From: Dactylellina haptotyla | Lineage: Eukaryota; Ascomycota; Orbiliomycetes; Orbiliales; Orbiliaceae | DNA length: 64,000 nucleotides | Direction of reading: 5' to 3' | NCBI GenBank assembly: GCA_031310005.1 | Contig: CM062383.1 | Coordinates: forward strand, 2,356,001-2,420,000 | Shown here: one piece after another, positions 36,901 through 48,694 of the stretch | How the letters are laid out: the number at the start of each line of letters is the position of its first letter | Numbering within the stretch: position 1 is the stretch's first letter | Made by a program: the position numbers and the translations under genes | Notes under the pieces: generated by a model | Told to the model about the DNA's origin: nothing | Seen by the model: only the letters and a program-made list of their open reading frames with translations | Databases searched by the model: none

Positions 36901-38580
36901 GGTAAATAACCAACCGTAGCTAACGCTTCGTGGCAAGGGACCTCCTCAAGTGCTTTGCATACTAGGCTAACCCAAAGATATGTCCCTTTAGCCTTTGCCA
37001 TTAGTATATCCTGTATTTGCTGACGTAGTTTTGGTCCATAGGTGTTCCGACGGTCCAGCTCCATTACTTTAGCTTCGACGTAATTTTTTACCGCGTTGAG
37101 AACATGCTCTGAGTTTATTTCCAGGCTAACAAGGACCTGATCTGACCCTGTTAACAATTCAGTTTCGGCGCTATGTAGCGGACGGCTTGTTAATAGCCAT
37201 TTTAGTTTCGACGGACGGTCTAGTCCAGTTCGTACAAGCCGTTTTAGTAGCCCAGCCATGCCACCCCCAGAACACTCGTCAAGAGCATCCACGACCACAT
37301 AGACCTTGGAGAACTTGCATTGGCGGAGCATTTCCAAAAATAAATCCCATAATATTTGCCAGGACTCCATATCTTGATCAAAACATTCCCTTTTAGCGTT
37401 CCAGTGGCGCAGGAGAATCTCATTCAGCCTCTTGTCTTGTTTAATTAACTGGAGTATCAAGCCTTTGATGATTGATTCAAGAGTGTTTAACTCCAGGTTA
37501 GCATTTTGGCAAAAAAAATATGTGACGGCGATGGAACTATCATTCAAGTACTGAGAGGCGAGAAGGTCAATGAGACCTATGGCCATCATAGTCTTTCCTT
37601 TTCCCGCCCCGCCTTTAATCCACAGTAAACAAATCTCACCACCGTCTTTCCAGCTGATATATTGGGGGTGGTAAAGGATCCAGTCAATGGACTGCCGGAC
37701 CAATTTGCCCTTGCTCTCTTTTAGATTATTCATAACGACTTCTGAGTCAGGACAACCTAAAGCACGGAGACAAGCTCGATTGAGATCATCGATAGCAACT
37801 ATTTTGTTTACGGTGTGATGATACTCTACATGCGTTATCAGTCCAGGAATCTAATATATATCCGATTAACACTACTTGAGAGTGTTAAATGGAAAATTCA
37901 GGAGTACCACCAGGTGGCTTACCCTCATAATAATTTCCGCCACTCATTTTGATTTGTCGTGCATTATCTTTCAAAATATTTTGCTTTACAAATTCGCCTT
38001 GTGCCACCGTATGCCCCGTGCCAGAGATATTCATTGTATAACCGCCTTCTTCAAAAATATTGTCCGGTACTGATGGTTCCCAGCCAGTCACCTCTGATAT
38101 GGTCTTCTCTAGTCTCTCCGCATTCATATCTGGTTGAACAACCTCTTCCTCTTTTGATACAGTGAGTATTCTGAAAGAGGATAACAACTGCACAGATTCA
38201 AGCATTTCCTTCATCAGATTCTCAACCTTTCCTCCTTTCCCTAAAGTCCTGACCGCTCGATAGTATCGATCGATTTTTGAGGCTTTGTCATCGGGAATAA
38301 CCTTGTCAAATAGGCCTTTTAGTTTCTGCCAGTTTTCGCCGCAATCGTCAATTATAATCTTAGCTGAACGCTCGATTTCGGATGCCCCCTTTTTCTCGAG
38401 ACTTGATTTTGCCGACTCAAGGATATCGCTGATAATTGGGAGTTTATGCGATGCTTGACGGAATACTTTTGGAAGGCCTTCTGCATCTAGCGCTGCCTCA
38501 ACTACTTTATTTACTCCATCAACGATAGCGATTATTGACGAGATTACCGCTGCAACGGCAATAAACTCGGTGCCAGACAT
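33904..38580 (-). CDS. NLR-type STAND protein: sesA - NACHT - WD40
   Basis: Exons 38580-37923, 37825-36264 and 36207-33904 (1507 aa), all frames intact. Residues 1-140 match the sesA N-terminal effector domain of fungal NLRs (start MSGTEFIAVAAVISSI; later IDRYYRAVRTLGKGGKVENL). A short Gly/Asn-rich linker with NILKDNARQI follows at about 200-209. The NACHT NTPase has Walker A GGAGKGKT at 291-298 and Walker B VVVDALDEC at 396-404. From residue 741 there is a beta-propeller of many WD40-like units (for example FSPDLKRIAIAESEIVGIW, FSPNGKQIALVADKN). Such proteins act in heterokaryon incompatibility and fungal innate immunity: ligand binding by the repeats triggers oligomerisation and the N-terminal domain signals cell death. 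The WD units are divergent, unlike the near-identical, fast-evolving repeats of HET-E-like proteins. The exon 2 acceptor was chosen by frame. Confidence 0.93.
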
Positions 38581-40619
38581 GATGCTTGTGCACGGCGATG
38601 GCTTGGTAGCCTAAATCTCGCGCTGCGATTCTCTATCTGCTGCTGGTATCTGAGAGTATTTTCCTGGTTCTGGCGCGTAGCTTCGTGCCTCGCAGATGGT
38701 TTACGAGACAAACGTTGGGGGCAGCGCAAAAGTAAGACGCAGACTAAAAGTTATAATATAACTAGGTAGCAAAAGTATACCGTAAAAAACTGTAAATGGC
38801 GATATTCTGTCTTTCTGAAAGAATAAGAGCTCAGAGACAACGAGATCGATTATTTTCGAAACAGGGAGAATAAGTAGGCTGGAAAAACAGCCAAGGCGTA
38901 AAAGGAGAAGATCATTCAATTCGTATAGCCTCGCGGGTCACACCCCGCTTATCGAGACTGCATCCTTTCGAGGCGGTATACATTCTAAATTGTACACCAC
39001 CACAAGCTTCATGTACGAATGAACCAATAATCGCGCATATACAAGCGGCTGAAGATGAGAAAACAATTGCAGAGTGCATGCAATGCCAAGCGATGTTGCG
39101 AGGTACTCAACCAGCACTCATCAAATAGCACGGCTGATCAGCTTAGATCCCACACTAGTTAATATGTGTAGGAAGAGATCTAGATTCGGTGAATTGCGAG
39201 TGTCAAGACGATGAACCTTCCTTCTAGATTGATATAAACGTGTGTAACTGGGCTATTGAGTATTCATACTGAGGAATCAAAACTCTTCGCACGCGCGGAG
39301 TGTGCTGGCCCTCGAGACAACCAGAACCTCGAGAGCACACAACACTTAGTATTTGTTGTATTATTTTTGGCAAGTTTAGACTCAATCGAGTCCCAAGTAC
39401 CTATACCTGTCTCAAAAGGATCATCCAAGCTACTTCATAGACAAATCTATGTTCTGATAAAAGGCCCCGTCGCCTTGTAGGGCATACGTTTTATATATAC
39501 ACTTTCGCTGGAAACTCGGTTCTGGGCTTATAATATGATATGCCATCATGAGGGTCGCCTATACGTCTAATTTTGGCCTAGCTCTTAGAACCCTGCTCTT
39601 TCTGAACTGTTTACAGAAGGGAAAAAAGAGATCTCTTTGTTTTGTTTCTTAAATAATATAACCGCCAGAGCGCGCCAGCAACTATCTTTCGCTTGTTTCT
39701 TCGCTCTAAGACACGTATATAAGGAGTGGAAGAATGGAAAAGCGCCAGCTAAAAAGAAGCGAGGGCCACAGGAGAAATTGGTAAGAGATACGGAAAGCCA
39801 ATATCGTAAAGTTATCAATCAATGATAGGAGGATTCGAGAACGGCGATCGAGAGAATAGAAGAATGGGAGAGAAAAAAGGAATAGGTCCTAGTTACATAC
39901 ATGAAGGATAAATACGACATCGTGATAAGTTGGTAGCCTCAAAAGGAATACGTAAAGAAGCAAAGAATGGAAAAACGTTGACGGTATCATGCACGTTAAT
40001 TTTTCCCCGTCTATTGAAACTAAATATCAAGAAAGCAATAAATCATAAACAAGGAACCGAGGGTCGGAAAAAATATAGAAGGTAGAGTGAAAAAAAGGAA
40101 AGAAAGCTGAACGAAAGAAAGAAGGGAGACAAAAAAAGGGGAATATTCTTGCTGTTGCCGTATAAAAATCCCATTTTTTCCCACACAGACACACACCTAG
40201 TTAATAAACAATATAATTTTCCTCGTTCCAAATCGCTATGCCAGTAGTTATCTTATCTTTCTTCAGGACTTTTTATCGTACAACACATTTGAGTCAAAAT
40301 AAATAGAGATGCAAAAGAAGAAAAAGAATGGTCATGAAAGAAAAGTCGTAAAGAGGGGGGATGAAAGGTTGGAGAAAGGGTGTTGATAGTCGTGTTAAAT
40401 CTGCGGAGGTTCTAATGTTGGCTTCTACGTGTAAATTAAATTATTCGAGGGGCTTGGAATTGTAGAGATATAAAGCCAAACATTATTCCTGAGAGATCAA
40501 AAAATTAAACGCTTGAATATTCAGTCATACGCATATGAATACTGGGCTTGATTCGTTCGCTGGTTTTCGTTATTGGTCCAAGTGCGTGGTTGCTGAACAA
40601 GGCCGACTACAGGGTCACC
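38581..40619. other. Gene-poor region between NLR and KAP104
   Basis: 2 kb without a convincing gene. The first part is the NLR promoter. From about 39820 to 40400 the plus strand is A/G-rich, so the minus-strand KAP104 transcript would have a pyrimidine-rich 3' flank. Frames up to 77 codons are not gene-like. No effector gene accompanies the NLR here. Confidence 0.45.
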
Positions 40620-43600
40620 CTAAACCGAATAGTTGTTTCGCAACTTCTCCTGGTTTACGGCGGACAATCCGTTAAGAAAACCTGGCCAGTCTGCAATCAT
40701 CCCCTTGTAAATATCGATGATCTAGTTTAAAATTAGCATATGCTTTTGCAGTATCATATCGTTCGAGCGTACGTACCCGTTGGAAAAGCGCGTGTAGTTC
40801 CTTCGAAACATTACCATACTTAGCGATAGCGCCGAAGAGCAAGTCTAAGCATTCTTCCATGGCCTGAGGATTGGCGATGGTTATCATGGCGAGGCCACAG
40901 AACGCGGTATCTTTTTCATCTGTTTCCTGGACCCTCGCAAGTGTATGAAGGAAAGGTTCGGCAAAAGTAGCGAGATGCGGGTGCAGTTCGTTATGACATC
41001 CGAGGCTCAGACGACCCAACGCGATGGCAGCATTCTCTGTAAGGCTCGCGGGGATGTCAGGTGTTTGAACCACCGCCAGCAATCGAGTGAAAAGTCTGTC
41101 GACATATGGAGCCATGCCTGCCTCCTGGTGGCGAGCTTTCTGTAGGGCTATTTCACCACAGGACCAACAAGCGTTGTTAATGACACTATAGGCAGTGTCG
41201 GGCTCTTCGTCTTCGTCAATCTTGGAGAGGTCGAGCTCCTCTATGAGAACTCCCATGATCTGAGGAACAACTGGATCGAGCTCGCTATATACATATATGG
41301 CACAGTCTCCGAGCAATGCATATGCGGATTGTTTGACTTCGTTGTTGGCATCTTGGAGACAGATGCCAAGCATCTGGAAGAAAGCAGGTCGTGCATGGGA
41401 TACCAGATGTAAAGATTGTGTATGAAGCGCCTGGATGATGGCACTGAGGAGGTCTAGACTCGTTATTAAGTAGTCCTTGTTGGGTTCATCAAGATCTGGG
41501 TTTTGTGCATATCGAACGGCTTGCTCCAAATTCGTATGGATGAGGCGAAGGCAGCGGAAGAAAATTGGGTGCGCATATGGGTGGAATTTCTCCCCCATGG
41601 CTTGTGCAACAAAACTAAGGCACTAATAGGTTGTTAGACCCGTCACTATTGTGGAAATGAATGAGCAATTCTTACCTCTAACAATGGGAACAACTCTCGG
41701 TTATCGTCCCCAACAGATTCATATCTTCGAATCAGAGGTCGCATGAGAGTCTCGTTGGCAGGCTGGGCTGCGATGGCCGGGCCGACATGTTCAGCCAAGG
41801 TCTGAATGCAGTCGTAGAGAATATACATGTTCCTGTCTTTGTATTTCGAAAAGGCTACCATGAACTGGTTCAGGATTGGCATCAAGTACGGCGTCAATTC
41901 CTTCTGGGCTTGCTCTTCCAAGGAGGCGAAAGCCGAGGCCCCTGCTTCTTGAACCTTTTTGTTACCATCGAGCATCTTGCCGAGAAGACCGGCTATGATT
42001 CTTTCAAAGTACTGGCGACGGAATTCTGGATCTTTCGAGGAAACAGCCCACTTGGCGTATCTTCCCAAGGTCCAGCAAGTGATTTGTCGCACCAAAGGCT
42101 CTTCGCTATTAAGCAAAGTGAGGAGGTATGGAATCAACTTTGGCAAATGTGGGGTGACAGTATCCCAGCAGCCATCAGCAACAGCTCCCAAAGCTAGGAC
42201 GGCTGCTTCTTGATAAGACCACTCTGTGTGCTGAAGGTTTTTCTCCAGGTAAGGTAAGATAATTTGGAAAATAGTGTCATGATAGACATTGGCAAGGACA
42301 TCGAGAGCGGCAGCCGAGCATTTACGCAGATTCCATTTATCTTCTGGGTTAACATCCCCAAAGAAATCGTCGTCTTCGATCTCGCCTTCGCTTAAGTCGT
42401 CATCATCTCCCATCTTGACTTGCTCGGTTTGACCCTCCGGCGTTTCGCCTGGTGCGCCATTCATCATACGCGATTTAGCCTTGGCAAAGACAGGTTTCAG
42501 ATCTTCCGTCTTGTCTTCGTCATCAGCATCATCGCCTTGTCCTCCCAATTCGGCAATATCATCTTCACTGTAGACCATGCTGTTGAGGAGAGTAGGGATG
42601 ATCTTTGGCAAGAAGGGACCGAGTTCCTTCTGGAGGACATCGTGCTCGCCTAGAGTCAACCAAAACTCCGCAGCTTCGAGAGCAAGAGCTTCGTTTTCTC
42701 GATTATTTTGCTGGCTGAGCATGTAGTCGATGATGGGGCCAAGACTAGGTCTGATCTTGTCCGGTCGAACGTCGACAATTTGAACCATCGAGCGACAGAC
42801 ACTCTTCTTGACTTCGTCCGATGGATCGGATGCGAGCCGCGTCAGAGCATTGAGGAGATTGTCAATGTTATCGACGATGGCGGCGGGCTTGCTGGAGATG
42901 AAGATATTAATCGCGCCGAGCGCATAGGCGCGAATCTTCTCAGAAGGGTTCTCTGTGTATGATAGAAGCTTTGGGATGAGGAAGTTGAGTGGCCGCTCCC
43001 CGTTGTAGCTGTGATCGAGGCTCTTCCTGTTATCTTCGCAGATTTTGGCCAGGCAGCTCATGGCGCCTTCTCGGGCCTGCAAAGGAACTTCTTTGCCGCC
43101 ATGGGATCCATCGATTAATCCTATCAGAGTCGACAAGACGTCAGGCCATTCCATCAATCCAGCGTTACGAAGAACCTCAGCGATCAAAGTTCCCGTCAAG
43201 GACCGAATCTGATTATTGTTGTCGGCGAGGCCGACGATGACAGATTGCTTGATATAAGTCTGAACATCGGGCGTCAAATTTTTCCAGACCTCTCTGAGGT
43301 GGTTCTTGAGGAGGATACCGGCGGCGGATCGAGCACCGGGATAGAGGTTGACGTCGACATTGGGAGGCGGGGTAGGGTTGACAAGGATATGGCAAAGATA
43401 ATTACAGATATCCGGCGACTTTTTTGCTTGTTGGAGCATCTATATATTCAAAAGAGAGGCCATTGGAGGCATTTTCCGTTAGACAACATCGTTCGTGACA
43501 GAGTCGGTACGCCCTCCAGCCAGTTTCCTCGCGGGACATAAAAGGATGAGGTAAAGATAGCAATGCTAGTAATATTTTAATTTTTTCGTACCTCTCCAGC

Positions 43601-43690
43601 TCTTGTTCTTCTTTCAGGATCCGGCCCGATAGAGTCGGCCAGATAGCCTGAGAGCTGCCTGAGCGGCTCTTCCTGTGGCTGCCACTGCAT
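40620..43690 (-). CDS. KAP104: Transportin (karyopherin 104, importin beta-2)
   Basis: Nuclear import receptor for PY-NLS cargo such as hnRNP-type mRNA-binding proteins. Exons 43690-43592, 43439-41676, 41622-40777 and 40721-40620 (936 aa, usual size about 900-940). The N-terminus WQPQEEPLRQLSGYLADS and ARSAAGILLKNHLREVW match transportin HEAT 1-2. The long acidic H8 loop lies between SEDDIAELGGQGDDADDEDK and EDDDFFGDVNPEDKWNLRKC. It is the RanGTP-responsive cargo-release loop, and the WNLRKCSAAALDVLANVY that follows is a signature of the family. The last exon encodes the conserved C-terminal helices (IYKGMIADWPGFLNGL). The chosen start gives 33 codons in exon 1. An in-frame ATG 78 nt upstream (43768-43766) would add an uncharacteristic extension. 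Together with KAP95 this is the second karyopherin-beta gene in the window. Confidence 0.95.
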
Positions 43691-46600
43691 GGTGGTGGTG
43701 GATGTGAATGCGTGTGACCGTGTAACCGGGAGTAAGGTGATAGAAGCGGTGGGGTCGATGTCGTTCAAAGGGAGTCGAACACTGTTATACGGCCGCCAGT
43801 AGCAGCGAAAAAGCGGTGGAGTGGGAGTGTTCGCGAAGATCTCTTTCCTCGGATAAGACAGCTTCTAGTGCGAGGTGTTGATAGCTGTAGGCTGCAGCCT
43901 GCGCAGAGATGGGAGTCCTATGAAAGCGGTTTATTTTATTTTTTTCTGCTCTTCTTGCGTTCCGCAGCGGTTCGGTCTAGCGGCTGGGGTTGCCCAGCCC
44001 AGGGCGAATGTCGGAGAGATGATGGAGAGGTCTGCTGTGCTGCAAATGGTGAGCTACAGTAGAGAGGAAGTTTGGATATAAAAAAGGAATGTTGAGAGGA
44101 GGTCAGAAGACGAGACGTTTGGGCGAATGTGTGCGAGCGGTGGTGGTGGTTAGTATGTATGTGTGTATGTATGTCAGTACTGTATGTGTGTGGGAGTGGG
44201 TGTCTGCGGCGGGTGTGGAAGGTCAGTTCGGTCTGGCAGGATTTGCTGGGCGGGTTGTCTCAAGCAGCAGCTCCAACCAAAGCTCTCATAAAAACGTAGT
44301 CTGAGCTCACTCAGCAGACCTCCACCAGAGGGAAAAAAAAAAAAAAAACTTGCTACGACTGGTACTAGCACAATAGACGAGGATGTTCTGCTCGGGGGAA
44401 GGTACAAGTTCCTGCACGGGCTCTTCGCTCTCTCTAAGATTGCTGGTCAGGATCGGGATGCTGCTGACTTTGAGACATGCGAGTTCTTATTATTCCTTCC
44501 TCTCCCTTCTCTCACCGTACATGCATTCCTTTTGTCCTGCAGAGGAAACGAGGCAAACAATTTCGCTGAGGAGGGGAACCTTACAAGAAAAAATTCCACC
44601 ACCGTTTTTTTCTGTGGCCCCGCACCGATAAGCAGAGCGATCTCCAAGGCCGGTCTAGCTGTATTTGGTGACAGAAGCGAGCTTTGGAAACTTCCTGCAA
44701 CGCAGGTAGTACCCCTGGAGCTTAAAATTACCACAGGTAGGGACGTGCGCCGGCGTATCCTCAAGATCAGTGAATGCCTAGGCTGGTAATCGAGTCTGCA
44801 ACTCGGGAATATGCGGATATTGCGAGTATTGCGAGCTTCTAGACGGATCGAACGCCCAGGGATTGTGTCAGATCTATAAATATCGTCCTTGACGTCTTTT
44901 CTCCCCCACTCTGGGCGAGTCGTTTGCCTGAAGCTTAAGCTGGAGGCACATGCAATAGTAGGCAGCAGCAGTGAGCCCACTCGCGGTGGTAAATGAGATA
45001 TAAATTCTTCGAATTTGTGATCAAACTGGGTTTGCCACGTTTTGACCCGTGTTTGTTTATTCCTTCCCTGTTCCCGAACCTGATGATCAGGCCGCTGGGG
45101 GTCTCGAGCGGTCCGAAACGGTCCCTAACTCAGCAGGCCGGTAGCCTTGATGCCTTATCTCGACCTCGATGCGGATACCCGTCCGGCACAGCGTTCAGAT
45201 AGAGTAGGAACTGATTCAGGAACGCGGTCAGCCGGAGTGGCAATGAGGAGATCCCGGAAACAGTAGAGAACTTCGTTCTAGAACCCAGATACTGCAACGT
45301 AGTGGCGTAGGACGCGTCGCATATCGGAACTGCCCTCGAAATCAGAAAGCCTGAATCGTCGCCTTACGTAGCCTTGCTGAATTCAGAATGCGCAAGCTGG
45401 TTTCTCGGGGGAGACTCCTTATATATAGAGCTTCGCCAGAGCTCATGGTTCGCCGACATGCAAGCTTGTTGCAGCGTTGAACTATCTGCTATATTACATG
45501 TCAGTCTCAAGCGCACGTTAAATTCATACATCGAATGGCGTCAGCTAGCGTCAGTCTCGTAACCAGAGCTAGCGTACTCACCTGCGGACTCGCAGTATGA
45601 AACCTGAAATCCGGCTTATCTCCAGCATTGCGCAGTCCTCCGGACGCATGATGAATCGGGAAATACATCTCGAGTCTCACAAAAGCTACGCCGTTGCGCG
45701 TTGGTATTGCGATCGATGTTGATTATTCGAATATTCGCAACTATGCTTCTGCAAGGGACATTGGTGCTCCAGGATTAGTTGGCACTATTTTTTTCATGTT
45801 GGCAACTGTAGCTTCTCAGACGCCCATATTTCCCGAGAAAAACGTTGCAGTTGGCTGCAATCACACCACGGCAACTTGGGGTCTAGCACCGTCGCCTCGT
45901 TTCCATACAGAAACTCTACAATGCACTGCTTTGAATAGCTATCAAAATTCTACTGGTGCCTGAAGTTGGCAAATTTACCTGCTCAATGCGGCCAAGGGGT
46001 CGGATACCGAAACTCTTCTCGATGTCGGAAGTCAGGGCGTTAAAAAATTGTGATCTCTCTGCATCGATGGTAGGAGCCGTATATACATGCCTGTGACCGT
46101 ACCCGAGCGAAGTCGTAGCGCATAGACGAGTCGTGATTCAGAAGAACCTCGCCATCGCTTAAGCTACCGTCTGTTTTTATATAAACTTTCATTCATCAAT
46201 CGGAACGTAAGCTCCCCCCGCGGCATGTCTTACTCCCTGGTATGGCTATTTATCACCGAACGCTAGGTTTCTGCCTATTCTAAAACACTCGAAACCTAGA
46301 CCATTCGACCGTCGACTCCTTTCTTCGCGAGTATTATGCCACCTCGAGCTTGAGGAACGATCGAGGTGGCTATGTAGAATTCGAACTCGGTTCCGCGCGC
46401 TTTTCTTCAACCCTTGCAGAGCAGATGTAAGAGCCGACTGAACCACGAGATAGAAACGGCTATGGTGTAGCTAAATATCCTATATTACAAAACACATTTT
46501 TTTTCTTCTCAAAGTACAAGTGATACCTAGCTCTAAGCTACCCGTATATACATATGCAAGATTCCGTGGCTTCATGCCTAACCTTGAAGTTGTGAAACTA

Positions 46601-47885
46601 TTGGCACGGCTAGATGTTGCACTACGCAGAAAACTGGCTGCTACCCTACGGTTTTACAAATATACGCAACAGTTATACAGAGTAGCGACAGGTACCGGTG
46701 CGACAACCTAGCCATAACTCAACACTTCCAATACAGAACATCTACATTGAACCTATAATATTCCTTCGGCAAGACTCTAACCAAGATTCTTGGTTGGGTT
46801 AGCTTGACCCCCGTCATCTCTCGTGTATGACATCCGTACATCTCAACGAGATCCTGCAGCGGCGATTTGCGCGATAGAGTAATATTCAAATAAAGTTTTC
46901 TTGCATATATAAAGTATATGCGGTGTGAGTCCTACTCTACTCGCCTTTTTGCCACGTTTTTGTATACCTTTGCAACCTATCCTTTCGGGTTCATTCAGTC
47001 TAACTCTCATTGCAGTTAACTCTTGTCTTGCTTCTTATCGTGGTTGTCTTGTTCTTCTTCGTCGTCTTTTTCAAGAAGAAATCGATGATATATCATATTT
47101 ATTGTTTTTCTCTTATGAAGAACATATGTATCGTACAAGGAATATGTAACCCGAGGGGCTTGGTAAAGGGAGTTCCCGGCCCGTATCCAGACCCCGGTCT
47201 ACCAAACAATCCCAGTATCCTGAATGCAGACCTCGCGACTATGAGACCAGAGTCTATTTTCCAGATCCGGCCGGAATAAGAAACAATAAATCCTTTCGTT
47301 GCATTGAGGCCCACATATCAGGCGCCTGAAACTTCTTCATGGTGACACAAAGAAAAATGTTAATCATTCGCAGGTTGTAGATTCCGCAGTGAAGCTTTAC
47401 TGTTGTATTTCAGCCAAGAAATGGCGCATGTTGCGTTGCCAGTATCCCTATCACACCATCTGCGAGGCTATGGCACAGTTGTTTGGTTGAATACGAGGTA
47501 ACGGGTAATAGCAGATGATGGAATGTGCAGGGGTAGGAGGGAGCGTAGGTTATTGATTGTACTGATATCAGAAAAAACTTGCGCAAACCAAAGTAGCTTG
47601 CGCACTCCGAATCAGAAGTCGGGATTCTACATCACACTTACAGAGGGGATAAGGGAAAACAGTAGTATGCCTTAGTAAAGATCATCTGTGACAACCAGAG
47701 CACTTCCCATCGTCACAAGATGTAACTATTGATTTTTTTTCATGTATTATTCGTCATGACTTTTAGAAGATCCCCAAGGAAAATTATATACTAAGAAAGG
47801 CAAAAACGGGCTGCCTCGAAGGGATGCAAAAGATAAAAAGGGTATTAATCATAAGAAGACATCAAAAAATAGAAGAATGATATGT
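43691..47885. other. 4.2-kb region without a convincing gene
   Basis: Begins with the KAP104 promoter and leader: T/G-rich, with GTAT repeats near 44152-44175 and an A16 run at 44333-44348. Frames up to 177 codons (44447-44980, minus) occur, but no reading joins exons or shows family features. A tRNA-like stretch at about 46330-46460 does not fold. An isolated ACGCGT lies at 45312-45317. The last 550 bases are the 3' flank of RPS22. This could be ancient, degraded insertion DNA, but no terminal repeats were seen. Confidence 0.4.
44333..44348 (+). repeat. A16 homopolymer
   Basis: Sixteen consecutive A residues, about 640 bp upstream of the KAP104 start. A poly(dA:dT) tract of this length usually marks a nucleosome-free promoter region. 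Confidence 0.85.
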
Positions 47886-48694
47886 CTAATAGAAGAATCC
47901 CAAAACCTTTCCGGCAACGTGCTTTCTCCTGGCCTCCTCGTGGTCCATGATACCGGCGGAGGTGGTCAAGACGATGTAACCGAACTGACGGGATGGGAGC
48001 AGGTTGACAACCCACTTCTCGAAGTCACCGATGCGGACGTTGTATCGTGGGGAGATGACACCGCACTTGTTGAGACGACCGTTAAGCTGGATGACAATCT
48101 TGCCGGCACGGTGGTCATCGACCTCCTCGAATTCGCTGATGTAGCCTTTAGAATCACAGTCAGTACCAGCAATTCCAAAGTATATAAATGCACACCATAT
48201 GGCAAAAGCGGTAACGATATGTTCCGAGAAAATAAACGATGTCAACGACCAAAAAATTGACAGAGACAACGTGTAAGAAAGGTTCCCGACGGAAGCCACC
48301 CCTCTCCCACCAAAACCTCGCCCTTAAAGCGAGGGAAAAGGAATGAAAAGAGGTGGCTTCCAATTAATGTTCCGAGAACTTAAAGGACAAGGGCCGTGGA
48401 AAAGTAAATTTTACAAGAGGGCCGATCATCTAGTTATCATCTCGGGGAGAGCGAAATCACGCGCGAAAGAGGTGTGCTGGTGTAGGATGTCTTTGCTCAC
48501 CGTGCTTCTGCATGACACCCAAGAACTTGACGATGACCTTGGAGGAAGGTCTGATCATGACCTGTCGCTTTCCAGCCTTCTCGGCATTGTTGATAGCGTT
48601 CAAGCAGTCATTCTAATACACATGTTAGATATCGCAGCTGGAAAGCATTATAAAGGGACAGATTATAACATACGAGAACCGAAGTCTTAACCAT
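47886..48694 (-). CDS. RPS22: 40S ribosomal protein uS8 (S22/S15a)
   Basis: Small-subunit ribosomal protein that binds the central domain of 18S rRNA and helps assemble the 40S body. Exons 48694-48674, 48612-48501 and 48145-47886 (130 aa, exactly the eukaryotic length). The first exon encodes only seven residues (MVKTSVL). Then follow [38 protein letters not shown] and the C-terminus [19 protein letters not shown], nearly invariant across eukaryotes. Intron 2 (48500-48146, 355 bp) is six times the local norm and contains a long hairpin (listed separately). In yeast, RPS22B introns carry an RNase III-cleaved hairpin used for feedback control, so a similar role is possible here. It is the only ribosomal protein gene in the window. 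Confidence 0.97.
48291..48361 (-). promoter_or_regulatory. Long hairpin inside RPS22 intron 2
   Basis: On the transcribed (minus) strand, GGAAGCCACC pairs perfectly with GGTGGCTTCC. The outer arms on the plus strand are 48291-48300 and 48352-48361, and a further CTCT/AGAG extension is possible. An inner stem CCTCGC/GCGAGG (48316-48321 with 48329-48334) closes a small loop. The structure sits mid-intron, away from the splice sites. Position and size suit an RNase III substrate or structural splicing regulator. A box C/D or H/ACA snoRNA was considered, but no paired boxes at the ends were found. Confidence 0.7.

Noticed and set aside
44447-44980. 177-codon minus-strand open frame
   Set aside because: Low-complexity Ser/Arg-rich translation without family features. 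It lies in the leader region upstream of KAP104.
45312-45317. Second ACGCGT box
   Set aside because: Isolated in a gene-free region, not near a start codon. Expected by chance at about this frequency.
46330-46460. tRNA-like sequence on the minus strand (GTGGTTCAGTCGG and GAGTTCGAATTC boxes)
   Set aside because: A- and B-box-like elements are present, but the acceptor, anticodon and T stems do not pair in any arrangement I tried. At most a decayed tRNA relic.
48146-48500. Intronic snoRNA in RPS22 intron 2
   Set aside because: A GATGATA C-box-like sequence exists, but no matching D box near a terminal stem, and no H/ACA boxes around the hairpin.
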